From an uncultured Verrucomicrobiota bacterium (GTDB taxonomy: Bacteria; Verrucomicrobiota; Kiritimatiellia; CAIVKH01): a stretch of 64,000 bases of DNA. The notes below the pieces were generated by a model, which saw only the letters and a program-made list of their open reading frames with translations, was not told where the DNA came from and ran no database searches. Below, piece after piece: positions 1 through 8,321 of this stretch (position 1 is the stretch's first letter; each line of letters begins with the position of its first letter). The position numbers and the translations under genes were made by a program. The stretch is taken from positions 1-64,000 of the forward strand of contig CALMYG010000004.1 of NCBI GenBank assembly GCA_937873455.1, read 5' to 3'.

Positions 1-2053
1 CGCTCAGCGGTTGATACACCGCGCCATTGGCGCTGGTGATCTTAAACAAATTGTTTTGAAAACGAGCCGAAGCGGTGGATCCCAAGGTGATGCCGACCGG
101 ACCGTACACCAAACAGTTGATTACCGAAATATTGGTTCCATCCAACCGGAAGGCCCGTTGGGTATTCCCATTAAAAATGGAATTGCGAAACTCCAGATTC
201 GGACTGCTCGCGGCAAAATCCCCCCCACTGACCCCATTGGCTTGAAAAATCACCCGCTCAAAATAAAGGTTTCCACTGTTGCGGGGGGTCAGGGCGGTTC
301 GGCTATTGCGCAGGGTCAGATTGAAAAAGTGAACAAACGGGGCGAAATCCATGACCATCAAGTCCTGGGCGATCGTTCCCCGGTCGAAAACCGTGCCGCC
401 GGCCGCAAAATTGGTCGAACCGATAAACCGGAGCGGATTGCCGTCGCCACCCCGCTCCCGGTACGTCAAGCCGAGGGTGTTGGTGATCACATACAGGCCG
501 GTATCGATATACACCGCATCACCCGGGCTCAAGGTATGGAACCGGAAGAGATTGACCAACGAGTCCTTGGGCGAAGCCGCGGTGGCCAGGTTGTTGGATT
601 GTCCGGCGACGGTGGTGTATACATTGCCGACCGTGGAGGTGTTGTTGACGAAGAAGGCGAGGTTGGTGTTGCGCACCGAAAAGAACCCGGTGTTTTCACT
701 GACGATGTTGGTGAAAGCTTCGTAGCGGACCCGCCATTTCGCCGCGCCGCTGGATCCATGCAGGGTGGTGTTCCAGAAGGCGACTTCGTTGGTGGCCGGC
801 ACCCCGGTGGCGAACACGGTCCATGCTCCCCCGCCGTCCAGACTGTACTCCAACCGCACGGTATCGGAGGGTTGGGCATTCCCCGCCACCCAGGTCACCC
901 GGGCCGCCGTACCGGAGGCCACCCCCCCGTCGTTGTAGGTCAAGGCCAACAGAAACCGGTTCGTTCCGCTACGGCTGGCCTCTACAGTATTTCCGAAACG
1001 TCCGGCGTTGACCCGCCCGCCGTTTGGACTCGTCTCATTGGCGAAATCCCAGGAGCGAGGTCCGAAATCGATTAGAGGCGAGGTCACATTGTCGTTGGTA
1101 AACGACCCGTTCAGAAAACGCCCGAATTGACTGCGTTCGTGAAAATCGAAGGCGGCCGGATTGGCAAACAAGGGGTCCAACACGGTACTGTGGGAATCTG
1201 ATGCATAGGTTGTTTGCCAGTCATACAGCCGGGGAATCGCATCGCTGCCGCTGGTGGACAACGATGCCAAAGCGGCATCGTTGTCTAAAACATACACGTT
1301 GTGATTACCCAGCACGGCACTTTCCCGACGGTAAACGAAATTACCCAGACCAGAGGCTCGCAATACGGAATTACTGACGTATGCAATGCCTGGTGATTGA
1401 CGATGAAGAATACCCAGATTTCCCCAAAGCACCGAGGAAGCAATCATACCGTTGGTACTGGCTTGAAGCTGAACTTGGTAATCTCCGTTCAAGGCCATCA
1501 CGCTATTCAGCAAAAATAAATTATGTGAATTGGCTAATGCATACACCCCGAAGCGGGAGTTGTTCCGAATTTCCAACCGCTCCAGCCGCACCGACGGGCT
1601 GTTGTTCATGACAATCCCATCCCGCCCGCCCCGGAGGCTGATATCGGTGATTTCTACATTCCCCGCCCCCGACAAGGACCAAACATCAAACGACGTATTG
1701 GTGCGGTTAAACACGGTTCCTCCGGCGGTTCGATTGGTGCTGCCGATAAACCGAATCGGATTCCCGGGCGCGCCGGAGACATTGACCGTGACCGTGTAGT
1801 TGGTGTGCAATCCCGTGTCGATGTAGACCACATCCCCGGCGGTCAGGGTGTAGGAGGCCAGCAAGTTGGTCACCGTGCGCTTTGGCGTGGACGGGGTGAG
1901 GCCGTTGTTGGCATCGTTGCCCAAAGCCGTCGTATAAACGTTTCCATTGGTCGAGCCGTCGTTGACGTAGTAGGTCACCGCCCACCCGGGTGCCGTGGCA
2001 ACTAACGACAACACCAAAAGGGCATGACACACACGGTAGCGCTTGAATTTCAT
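1..2053 (-). CDS. Secreted right-handed beta-helix protein (3' end outside window)
   Basis: This frame stays open from an ATG at 2053 to the left edge wherever I translated it, so the gene is partial at its C-terminus (at least 684 codons). The N-terminus is basic, then hydrophobic, and ends near 'APGWA', which fits a Sec signal peptide with cleavage around residue 25. Two copies of a motif resembling 'YYVND.S..GNVYTTA.GND.NNGLTP' followed by '.GD.VYIDTG', '.RFIGSTN..AGGTVF.R' lie about 400 residues apart, which is typical of parallel beta-helix surface proteins with 'choice-of-anchor' style repeats. Glycan binding or cleavage is possible, but no catalytic residues can be assigned. It has its own upstream terminator and Pho-box-like site, so it seems to be a separate transcript from the glycosyltransferase before it. 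Confidence 0.85.
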   Translation of the reverse strand, partial: MKFKRYRVCHALLVLSLVATAPGWAVTYYVNDGSTNGNVYTTALGNDANNGLTPSTPKRTVTNLLASYTLTAGDVVYIDTGLHTNYTVTVNVSGAPGNPIRFIGSTNRTAGGTVFNRTNTSFDVWSLSGAGNVEITDISLRGGRDGIVMNNSPSVRLERLEIRNNSRFGVYALANSHNLFLLNSVMALNGDYQVQLQASTNGMIASSVLWGNLGILHRQSPGIAYVSNSVLRASGLGNFVYRRESAVLGNHNVYVLDNDAALASLSTSGSDAIPRLYDWQTTYASDSHSTVLDPLFANPAAFDFHERSQFGRFLNGSFTNDNVTSPLIDFGPRSWDFANETSPNGGRVNAGRFGNTVEASRSGTNRFLLALTYNDGGVASGTAARVTWVAGNAQPSDTVRLEYSLDGGGAWTVFATGVPATNEVAFWNTTLHGSSGAAKWRVRYEAFTNIVSENTGFFSVRNTNLAFFVNNTSTVGNVYTTVAGQSNNLATAASPKDSLVNLFRFHTLSPGDAVYIDTGLYVITNTLGLTYRERGGDGNPLRFIGSTNFAAGGTVFDRGTIAQDLMVMDFAPFVHFFNLTLRNSRTALTPRNSGNLYFERVIFQANGVSGGDFAASSPNLEFRNSIFNGNTQRAFRLDGTNISVINCLVYGPVGITLGSTASARFQNNLFKITSANGAVYQPLS

Positions 2054-2073
2054 AAGGTCTCGCGATTGGCCGT

Positions 2074-2092
2074 CACAACAGCTTTATGACAG
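2074..2092 (-). promoter_or_regulatory. Pho-box-like site upstream of the beta-helix gene
   Basis: On the minus strand the site reads CTGTCATAAAGCTGTTGTG: two 7-bp half-sites (CTGTCAT and CTGTTGT) separated by AAAG. This closely matches the enterobacterial PhoB box (CTGTCAT-AWAW-CTGTCAY). It ends 20 bp before the ATG at 2053, which leaves little room for a -10 and a leader, so the exact promoter geometry is unclear. Confidence 0.45.
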
Positions 2093-2104
2093 CAGGTTTT
2101 AGGT

Positions 2105-2131
2105 AAAAAAATACCCCGCCAAGCGGGGTAA
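2105..2131 (-). terminator. Intrinsic terminator
   Basis: Read on the minus strand, an 8-bp perfect stem (TACCCCGC / GCGGGGTA) with a TTG loop is followed at once by seven T residues. It lies downstream of the GT2 gene ending at 2838 and just upstream of the Pho-box-like site and start codon of the beta-helix gene. It most likely ends the incoming transcript. An attenuator is the alternative. Confidence 0.85.
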
Positions 2132-2159
2132 GTAAATGAAAAGATGGCGCTTTGAGGTG

Positions 2160-2837
2160 AACCTTATCGCCAGCCTTGTCGTTAACACCTTCTCGTTTAC
2201 ACCTTTTCGCTCACCCAGGATCGATTCGGCCACGCCCCCGATCTCCGAAATCCGGACAAGGCGCAAGAGATACGAAACCACCGAATAGCCACAACCACAT
2301 GGCAACCAGGGCATTGCGAAACATGATTACACAAACCAGCATGTGTTTGATCGGCGTGTACGCTTAAGATAAAGAGATTGCATGCGTACTCGTACACCTA
2401 CACCCAAATCTCTTTATTGGTTGCGGATGGAAACTGCGTTAGGGTGTAAACGCCTCCCCACGTTAATCCGTGTCATCCGTGTTATCCGTGGTTCATTTTT
2501 ATCCTATTCTTTTTGTCATTCCGAGCGCAGTCGAGGAATCTCGGCCGCATAACCAGTCCGAGATGTCTCGACTTCGCTCGACATGACCCTGTCCCTTTCG
2601 GCCACAGTATTCTTTACAATGCCACAGTCGCTACCACTTATCAATCAAAGAGTAAGCGTGATTAACGCCCCCACCCAATTAATCCGTGTCATCCGTGTTA
2701 TCCGTGGTTCATCTTCTCCGCAGGCAGGTCTTCCGCCTTCGCAAGGCCTACAGCGGGCAAGCAGGCCTCAAGTCTCCGGTCTCCAGTCTCCAGTCTCCAG
2801 TCTCCGGTCTCAAGTCTCCGGTCTCAAGTCTCCGGTC
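2160..2837. repeat. Gap filled with several word repeats
   Basis: No gene is seen. In order: TTAACACC/TTACACC words near 2175-2210; an inverted pair around AATAAAGAGATT (about 2360-2420); two direct copies of ATCCGTGTCATCCGTGTT (about 2470 and 2685); an element between a GTCATTCCGAGCGCAGTC end and a CTCGACTTCGCTCGACATGA end (2513-2586), which resembles a repeat I associate with many Bacteroidetes and PVC drafts; and a run of RGTCTCM heptamers (2762-2845) that runs into the stop codon of the next gene. Confidence 0.8.
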
Positions 2838-3557
2838 TCACTCCAGCGGATTGGTCCGGCCATGGCGCAGAATCTTCCATCCCTTGTTAAAAGCCCGAAT
2901 CAGAAACGGGGGTTCCGAAACATATTTCTCGACCAGCACCCGGTTGAGGTAGTGAAAATCGTATTTTTCGCTGATGCGAAGCCATAATTCGTAATCGTCG
3001 AAGTAAAAATCCGGATTCCAGCCGCCGACTTCATCCAGAACCGACTTCTTGTGCACCACGCAATCGGTATCAATGAAGTTGTACCGCTTCAGTTTTTCGC
3101 GGGAATACCCGTGCAACCAGCGCTGGAAGGGATTGCCCCAAACCCGCCGTCCGCTTTTTTTATCCCGGTACATGCAACGGCAGTAGGCGATCGCTGCGGC
3201 GGGGTTCGCCTGCATATACCCCATCATGGTGGACAAGTAATTCGGCCGGTAGATGTCGTCGTCATCCAGGTAGGCGATGTAGTCCCCCTTGGCCATGGAG
3301 AAGATCGCATGGTTTTTGGCGATGGCGCCGTGGCTGCCCGGCGGCGATTTCACCGGCAGGTTGTAAAACCGGAGCCGGGAATCGCCGTAGGAGCGCAGCG
3401 TGCCTTCGGTATCATCGGGCGTGCAATCCCCCACCACGCACATTTCCCAATCGACAAAATCCTGGGCAAGCACGGATGTTATGGCCGCGCGGATCACCTC
3501 CGCCCGGTTGTAGGTGCTGGTGACAATGCTGACCCTGGGTCCGTAATCACTCATCAT
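2838..3557 (-). CDS. GT2-family glycosyltransferase
   Basis: At 239 residues this is a short GT-A fold enzyme. The N-terminus has 'VSIVTSTYNRAEVIRAAITSVLAQ', the usual GT2 nucleotide-binding start. The DXD metal-binding motif is in 'YLDDDD' near residue 98. A C-terminal 'FDDYELWLRISEKY' resembles the ED-containing acceptor region of the family. Two adjacent ATG codons follow GAGG; the second (3554) has the better spacing. The stop is the TGA of a TGAGACC unit in the adjoining GTCTC repeat, so the repeat touches the gene end. Donor and acceptor sugars cannot be read from sequence. It presumably adds one sugar to the surface glycan. Confidence 0.9.
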   Translation of the reverse strand: MMSDYGPRVSIVTSTYNRAEVIRAAITSVLAQDFVDWEMCVVGDCTPDDTEGTLRSYGDSRLRFYNLPVKSPPGSHGAIAKNHAIFSMAKGDYIAYLDDDDIYRPNYLSTMMGYMQANPAAAIAYCRCMYRDKKSGRRVWGNPFQRWLHGYSREKLKRYNFIDTDCVVHKKSVLDEVGGWNPDFYFDDYELWLRISEKYDFHYLNRVLVEKYVSEPPFLIRAFNKGWKILRHGRTNPLE

Positions 3558-3584
3558 GATTCCTCAATGAAGCACCAACCAGCC

Positions 3585-3857
3585 TCACCTTTTTTCCGGC
3601 GCCTGATAAACAGAAGCCGGATCAATACCCTCGGTATTCAACTTCCAGACGTTCGCATCATACAACTGACGGGCACGAGCGGGATCAACTCCCTGCTCGG
3701 TTTGGACACGAATATAAGCGTCCCGATCCGATCTATAGTCACGGGAATCCTGCGCCCAGGTTTCCTTGGGTTGATCAGAGCATCCCGTGACCAGAATAAA
3801 ACCCGCCGATAATATGAACCCGGCAGCGTTGCCAATAATGGGATGAAAGATTTCCAT
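3585..3857 (-). CDS. Small putative lipoprotein
   Basis: This 90-residue protein has a hydrophobic stretch (about residues 8-24) ending in the lipobox LVTGC at Cys26, so it is probably a lipid-anchored envelope protein. The mature part is polar and ends 'EGIDPASVYQAPEKR'. I do not recognise the family. It is 27 bp upstream of the GT2 gene on the same strand and could be co-transcribed with it. Confidence 0.65.
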   Translation of the reverse strand: MEIFHPIIGNAAGFILSAGFILVTGCSDQPKETWAQDSRDYRSDRDAYIRVQTEQGVDPARARQLYDANVWKLNTEGIDPASVYQAPEKR

Positions 3858-3957
3858 ACAAACAACGCTACGACATACGGGAGGTACACGGAAGCAGAAA
3901 GAGGCGGGAGCTGATACTATCCCAGCAGATCATTGTGTTCCCTGTCCGCTTCTGGAG

Positions 3958-4055
3958 GAACTTTGTCTTGAACTTAATCTCAAACCTCGTCTGATCTGAT
4001 GAGGACAAGACAAGACAAAGTTCAACACGAAGTTCAAGACAAAGTTAAATGCGAC
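3958..4055. repeat. Inverted 12-bp word repeat (GAACTTTGTCTT family)
   Basis: Left arm AACTTTGTCTTGAACTTAAT, a short core, then right arm GACAAAGTTCAACACGAAG and GTTCAAGACAAAGTT. The two arms are complementary and could fold as a long hairpin. The period is 12 bp. The rest of 3858-4115 shows no gene. Confidence 0.85.
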
Positions 4056-4115
4056 GTCTGATGGCCAGATCGTTGCAAATTGCCCCGTCTTTCGATCTAT
4101 TTGTAGTTCTCTTTC

Positions 4116-5507
4116 CTACCACTCCGTCCTAACTCGAAACCACGCCGATGTGGCATCGTCCGCGGCCAAACCCTCCAAACTCAACCAAAGCATATTCGTT
4201 ACCCCCATATCCCGCCAATCCTCCCAAACCGGATGCACCCCCGGCTCATGCGCCCGCTGAACGATAAAATGCGCGGAGGAACCGGCATTGGCCCAGGTCG
4301 CCGGCCACTCGAGCTCCAACCGTTCCACGCGGGATACCTGTTGCGTGAAGACCTGATGACTTTCGTTGGTAACCAGGACCGGGTCGTAGGCGATCCGCGC
4401 AGCAAACCGGGTGATCATCCCTTCCCGGCTCAATAAAAAGGCCCGGGTCTGGCCCTGGTACGTGCCTTCCCCGACGATTTCACCCTGGTTGTTGATGGCG
4501 TAAGCCCGCCGCAGCACCCATCCCCCGGAGGATGCCGCCAACGCATTCAAGTCCTCCATGATCCCGTTTCGCCAGAGAAACGCCCGCTCCTGCCCATTGG
4601 AAACCGAACTCCCAACGACCCAACCGTAATCATTTACCGCGTAGGCGTCGGACGAGGCCCCCTCCCCGCCCAGCGCGCCCAGATCGCGCATCAGCGCATT
4701 GGTGGCGATGATATTGCTGTCGGGAATTTTCCATTGCCGGTTGGAAGGATTTACCAGAAAGGCCCGGGTGATCCCGGCGGCATTCACCGCCCAGCCCACC
4801 ACCTGCCCTTCACGGTTGATCCCCCGAGCCCCGCTATACTCCCCACCCAGCGTGCCTAACAGGCGCATTTCTCCGGCATCCCGGATTACATTTGCGTTGG
4901 TATCCACCCATACATAGCCCCACCACCGCGGGTTCGGGCTGAAGACAAACGTAATTCCGGCCACCAAGCCCTCCTCATTGATGGCATGTCCTTCACAGGA
5001 ATGATAATCGTGAAACGGCGGCAGGTGGTAGAGGTCGGGCTCGACGAAAACGAACGCCTCCGGATCCGTCGCGAACGGTTGGTTGGTGACCAGTTGCGAC
5101 CAGCCGGTGATACGACCAGCAGCATTGATCGCGAATCCCTGACTGTTTGGCCCGCCCAACGTGCCAATGCTTTCCAGCACGCCGTTGCGGAACCGGAAGG
5201 CATGGCGGTTGGTGGCGGAAACCGCGGCCCAACCCACGGTCACCCCCTCGTCGTTGATGCCATACGCTTCGCTGAACGCTCCCCCCTCAAGAAACCCTAA
5301 ACCGGACAGGGAACCGCCCGACCAGACAAAGGCTTCCGGCTGCTCGGCGGCATTCCATGACCACCCAACCACCTCGCCCCGGTTGTTGATGGCCCGCGCC
5401 ACACTCCCGGTCCCGCCCAGCGTGCCGAGATTGATGATAGCGTACTCCGCGGCATGCGCCGAAAAGTCGGCCAAAAACACTGCGAAAATCACGAATGGAA
5501 GTCTCAT
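4116..5507 (-). CDS. Secreted HAF-repeat protein
   Basis: The 463-residue product starts with a clear signal peptide (about 19 residues, ending 'SAHA'). It then carries about six copies of the HAF-family extracellular repeat: 'LGTLGG..S.A.AIN..G.VVGWS', each followed by 'AF.W..G'. Such repeats are predicted to form a beta-propeller. A different C-terminal domain (from about residue 370) ends 'AWFRVRTEW'; no PEP-CTERM or sorting tail is seen. It is probably exported to the periplasm or surface. Function is unknown, and its place beside glycan genes may be incidental. Confidence 0.85.
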   Translation of the reverse strand: MRLPFVIFAVFLADFSAHAAEYAIINLGTLGGTGSVARAINNRGEVVGWSWNAAEQPEAFVWSGGSLSGLGFLEGGAFSEAYGINDEGVTVGWAAVSATNRHAFRFRNGVLESIGTLGGPNSQGFAINAAGRITGWSQLVTNQPFATDPEAFVFVEPDLYHLPPFHDYHSCEGHAINEEGLVAGITFVFSPNPRWWGYVWVDTNANVIRDAGEMRLLGTLGGEYSGARGINREGQVVGWAVNAAGITRAFLVNPSNRQWKIPDSNIIATNALMRDLGALGGEGASSDAYAVNDYGWVVGSSVSNGQERAFLWRNGIMEDLNALAASSGGWVLRRAYAINNQGEIVGEGTYQGQTRAFLLSREGMITRFAARIAYDPVLVTNESHQVFTQQVSRVERLELEWPATWANAGSSAHFIVQRAHEPGVHPVWEDWRDMGVTNMLWLSLEGLAADDATSAWFRVRTEW

Positions 5508-5968
5508 GGTATCCAGTATACCCCGAACAAGCAGAAAGACGATAGGTAATCCCCCGTAACCAAAGCCCCACTTCTTCCGCGTTTTTCCCCTCCAGAGGCG
5601 GGCAGGCGTGTCGTTTGAAGTTTTTCAATGAAGGTCAACACAAGGTTAAAAACATCGTCCATCGCCCATCCGCCTTCGCTGCGGCGGACAAGTCGTCTAT
5701 CATCAACTTTCCGCGTCTTTCCGCGTTTTCCGTAGTTGCACCTTCTGTTTAATTACGGATTTAAAACCACGGAAAAAGCGCCTGCCCACCTCCGGAGGGA
5801 ATGCACAGAAACTTTTCGTGTGTTTCGCGGTTTATTTATCCTCAAAATAATACGCAACGCGTGCATGTCGCCTATCTACTATTTCAGCGTCCTCTTTTCC
5901 GAAATGGGACACCCATTACGAGTAGGTCTTTAATGATGTGAAGCGACCTGGTTGTGCCTCGGGTGAGC
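5508..5968. repeat. Gap with TTCCGCGTT/CCGTAGTT and YATCGTC repeats
   Basis: No gene is seen. It holds a CCCTCCAGAGGCGGGCAGGC module (about 5589), YATCGTC-type words (5657-5702), a TTCCGCGTTTTCCGTAGTT arm (5709-5740), then an inverted arm beginning ACCACGGAAAAAGCGCCTG that carries an embedded CCACCTCCGGAGGG module (5765-5805). Confidence 0.7.
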
Positions 5969-6240
5969 CATGCGGGAATCCGTCGGCGGGGAGCCGGCTG
6001 TCCCAGCGCGCCGCCAGCGGCGTTGTCGAGGGTGGCGCGACCATGAGGTCAGCGCCACCCGCTCCGCCTTGCTGGCCGCCTGTCGCTTGCGACAGGCTCG
6101 GCCCGCTGGATCAACCGGCTCCCCGGACCCCGCGAAGCGCGGTGCCTGCCCGACGGCTTCCCGCGGTACCGCATGCGCCTTCGGCGCATAAAGAATGGTC
6201 TGGCACGCTACACGGTCATCTTCATGTTCCTTGTGTAGTG
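5969..6240. repeat. GC-rich palindromic element, copy 1
   Basis: Bounded by GCGGGAATCCGTCGGCGGGG and the roughly complementary CCCGACGGCTTCCCGCGG, with inner hairpins. A related copy in opposite orientation lies at 18774-19079. Both copies are open in one frame and translate to similar peptides (SKAERVAL here, SKAERRAL there), which explains the long spurious reading frames. No promoter, RBS or protein family is evident. Confidence 0.75.
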
Positions 6241-6729
6241 GATGATGAAGGGAACATGAACCTGGTAATGATCTCTTTCTCGCTGCGACGTCATCGGCGC
6301 AGCGAGGCACACGTGCGAGCGGCGTCCGGTGATCCCGCGGGCGCGGGATCAGCAGAATGGTGGTCTGGTTTGGGATGATTTCAAGGCGGGGCGGTCGTCG
6401 CTGGACTCTAGTCCGCGGCGACCGGCCCAACACGGAAAGCGCCCAAATCCAGGCCGCCGTTCTGCGGCCGGACGCGGCGAGCCATCATCTTTCCATGCAC
6501 TCGGGACACCCAAACACGCGATATCATCATTGCAAACCAACGATTTGCCTATACGTTTTTAACCGGCTCGGAACTCAGGAAAGACGTAACGTGTGCATGT
6601 CGCCTATCTACTATTTCAGCGTTTTTCTGTGTGTTCCGTAGTTGCCTGTACTTTTTAGAACTACGGAAAACGCGCCTGCCCGCCTCCGGAGGGGAATACA
6701 CGGAAAGATTTCGTGTGCTTCGTCGTTTC
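6241..6729. repeat. Gap with further GC-rich palindromes and CCGTAGTT arms
   Basis: No gene is recognised. 6300-6480 continues the GC-rich palindromic material (for example GATCCCGCGGGCGCGGGATC near 6331). 6590-6730 has GTTTTTCTGTGTGTTCCGTA followed by the inverted arm AACTACGGAAAACGCGCCTG with an embedded CCCGCCTCCGGAGGGG module. Confidence 0.65.
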
Positions 6730-7932
6730 TCAATCAGGAACGCAGCCCCGGATCGCCTCGGCAATTACATCCGCCGCCAACTCCATCCCGGCCTCATTCC
6801 AATGGGTATCATCCGGCCAATACAAAAGTTCCCCGCGTGCGGCCGCCTCCCGAAAGACCGGCAAGGGATTCACCACGCATATCCCCGCCTCCCGCAACGC
6901 CGGGGCCAGGCTTTCGAAGATGGAAGGATACAAGGGTTTTGGACCCTCGCGTACCGCTACCGGCAGCCAATCCCGGTAGACCTGCTCCTTCTCCGGCATC
7001 AAGAGCATAACCCATAAAATTCCCCGCGGTCGGAAATACGTTTCATTGATCCGGGTCAGGATTTGCCGCATTGCCGGCACATCCCGCTCCTCCGGAGTCC
7101 AGCTCATGCTCCTGATGTTTTCCCGGTAAAACAACAACGAATGATCGGCGAACGGAACATCAGATACCACCACATCGGGGTTGATCTGACCCAATACCTG
7201 GTACCGGAGATTCACCCAGGTTCGACGGAACGCCCGGGCCATCACCGAACTGTTGGGGAGAGATTGCTTGAGCCAGGCCGGGGTAAGCAAACGCCAGTGA
7301 AACCGTGGCGGCTTCACCTCACGATCCGGCGAGGCAGACGCGGTCACGTGATCCACGTAATGGGCCAGGCTCTGAAGAAAACTTGCGCTGGCGTCGCGTT
7401 CGGACAACGACCAGACCACCACGGAGGGAGGATGGGAAAGAAACCATGGATGCTCCATAAACGCAATCAGCGGCATATTCGCCCCCCGCCCGGCGTGGGC
7501 AATGGTGTAGACCGGTGATTCCAATCGACGACTCAAACGCGCCGCCGGCAACGCAGCCATATCGCGGCCCTGCAGCAGGTAGCTATCGCCGGCCCAGACC
7601 ACCGGAAAGATCGCGGCCTCCCCGAGATTGGGATTGGGATAACCAAAGGCATCGTAAACCAACGTGCCGCCGGGCGCACGTTCGATCCCGTAGCGGGCGA
7701 TGGCTTCCGGCACCGTGAGCATGGCGGCCAGATCGCCGCCCAACGTGGCGGGAAACTCCTGGCGACTGCCGGGCGCATGAGCGCCCATGAAACGCGGCTT
7801 GGCCGGCGCCGAAATAAACGAGCGGTGCCAGTGGAAATAACGGAACCGCAGAACCCAATCCAACCCCGTCATGCCCAGCCAAACCACGAGGAGCACGAAC
7901 AAGGGCAATCGTATGAAACGAGCATGCAGCAT
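6730..7932 (-). CDS. AlgX/AlgJ-like SGNH-fold protein for polysaccharide acetylation
   Basis: I start at the ATG at 7932; an in-frame TTG at 7956 lies in repeat DNA. The 400-residue product has an N-terminal membrane anchor (about residues 7-26). It shows the SGNH/GDSL-like motif 'WAGDSYLL' and, near the C-terminus, 'YWPDDTHWNEAG', which supplies the Asp/Thr-His pair seen in AlgX/AlgJ/DltD-like acetyltransferases. The MBOAT gene upstream on the same strand (8322-9773) supports a pair in which the MBOAT protein moves acetyl groups across the membrane and this protein places them on the glycan. A repeat-filled 389-bp gap separates the two genes. Confidence 0.75.
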   Translation of the reverse strand: MLHARFIRLPLFVLLVVWLGMTGLDWVLRFRYFHWHRSFISAPAKPRFMGAHAPGSRQEFPATLGGDLAAMLTVPEAIARYGIERAPGGTLVYDAFGYPNPNLGEAAIFPVVWAGDSYLLQGRDMAALPAARLSRRLESPVYTIAHAGRGANMPLIAFMEHPWFLSHPPSVVVWSLSERDASASFLQSLAHYVDHVTASASPDREVKPPRFHWRLLTPAWLKQSLPNSSVMARAFRRTWVNLRYQVLGQINPDVVVSDVPFADHSLLFYRENIRSMSWTPEERDVPAMRQILTRINETYFRPRGILWVMLLMPEKEQVYRDWLPVAVREGPKPLYPSIFESLAPALREAGICVVNPLPVFREAAARGELLYWPDDTHWNEAGMELAADVIAEAIRGCVPD

Positions 7933-8321
7933 AATTGTTAATGAATTACGAAACAAACGAAAGACACGAAAGGTTAGGATTCATGCGCATTCCATGTGAA
8001 TTGAGCATTAAGAATTGCGCGTTGTGAATTACTAAACCTGAATTTCCGCGCGAGCAATGCCCATGAATCGGCAAAAATCAACAAGTGATAATTCACAATT
8101 CACAATTTTCAATATAGCCTAGAATGAAGCGGCAATATCCCATCGTCTATCGTCTATTGCCAATCTTTTTCCCGTTTTCCGTTGCTTCCGTAGTTTCCAT
8201 TTCCTAAACACGACAAAACACCACCACGGATTTCACGGATAGCACGGATTAATGAAGAACGGCCTTCGCCTCCCTTTTTCAATCCCTTTCTCTCATCCGT
8301 GTAATCCGTAGTTTCCATTCC
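7933..8321. repeat. Gap with four word families
   Basis: No gene. CACGAAAGACACGAAAGG words (7955-7975), AATTNNN heptamers on both sides of a core (about 7990-8115), YATCGTC words (8139-8160), a CCGTTTTCCGTTGCTTCCGT arm, and an inverted ATCCGTG pair (CCACGGATTTCACGGATAGC at 8224, CATCCGTGTAATCCGTAGTT at 8294). Confidence 0.75.

Noticed and set aside
11..1075. Long plus-strand frame of 354 codons
   Set aside because: It is the shadow of the minus-strand beta-helix gene, whose translation shows coherent repeats and a signal peptide.
5930..6433. 167-codon minus-strand frame in the GC-rich element
   Set aside because: It is repeat DNA. The same peptide recurs at 18774-19088 in inverted orientation, with no RBS or known family.
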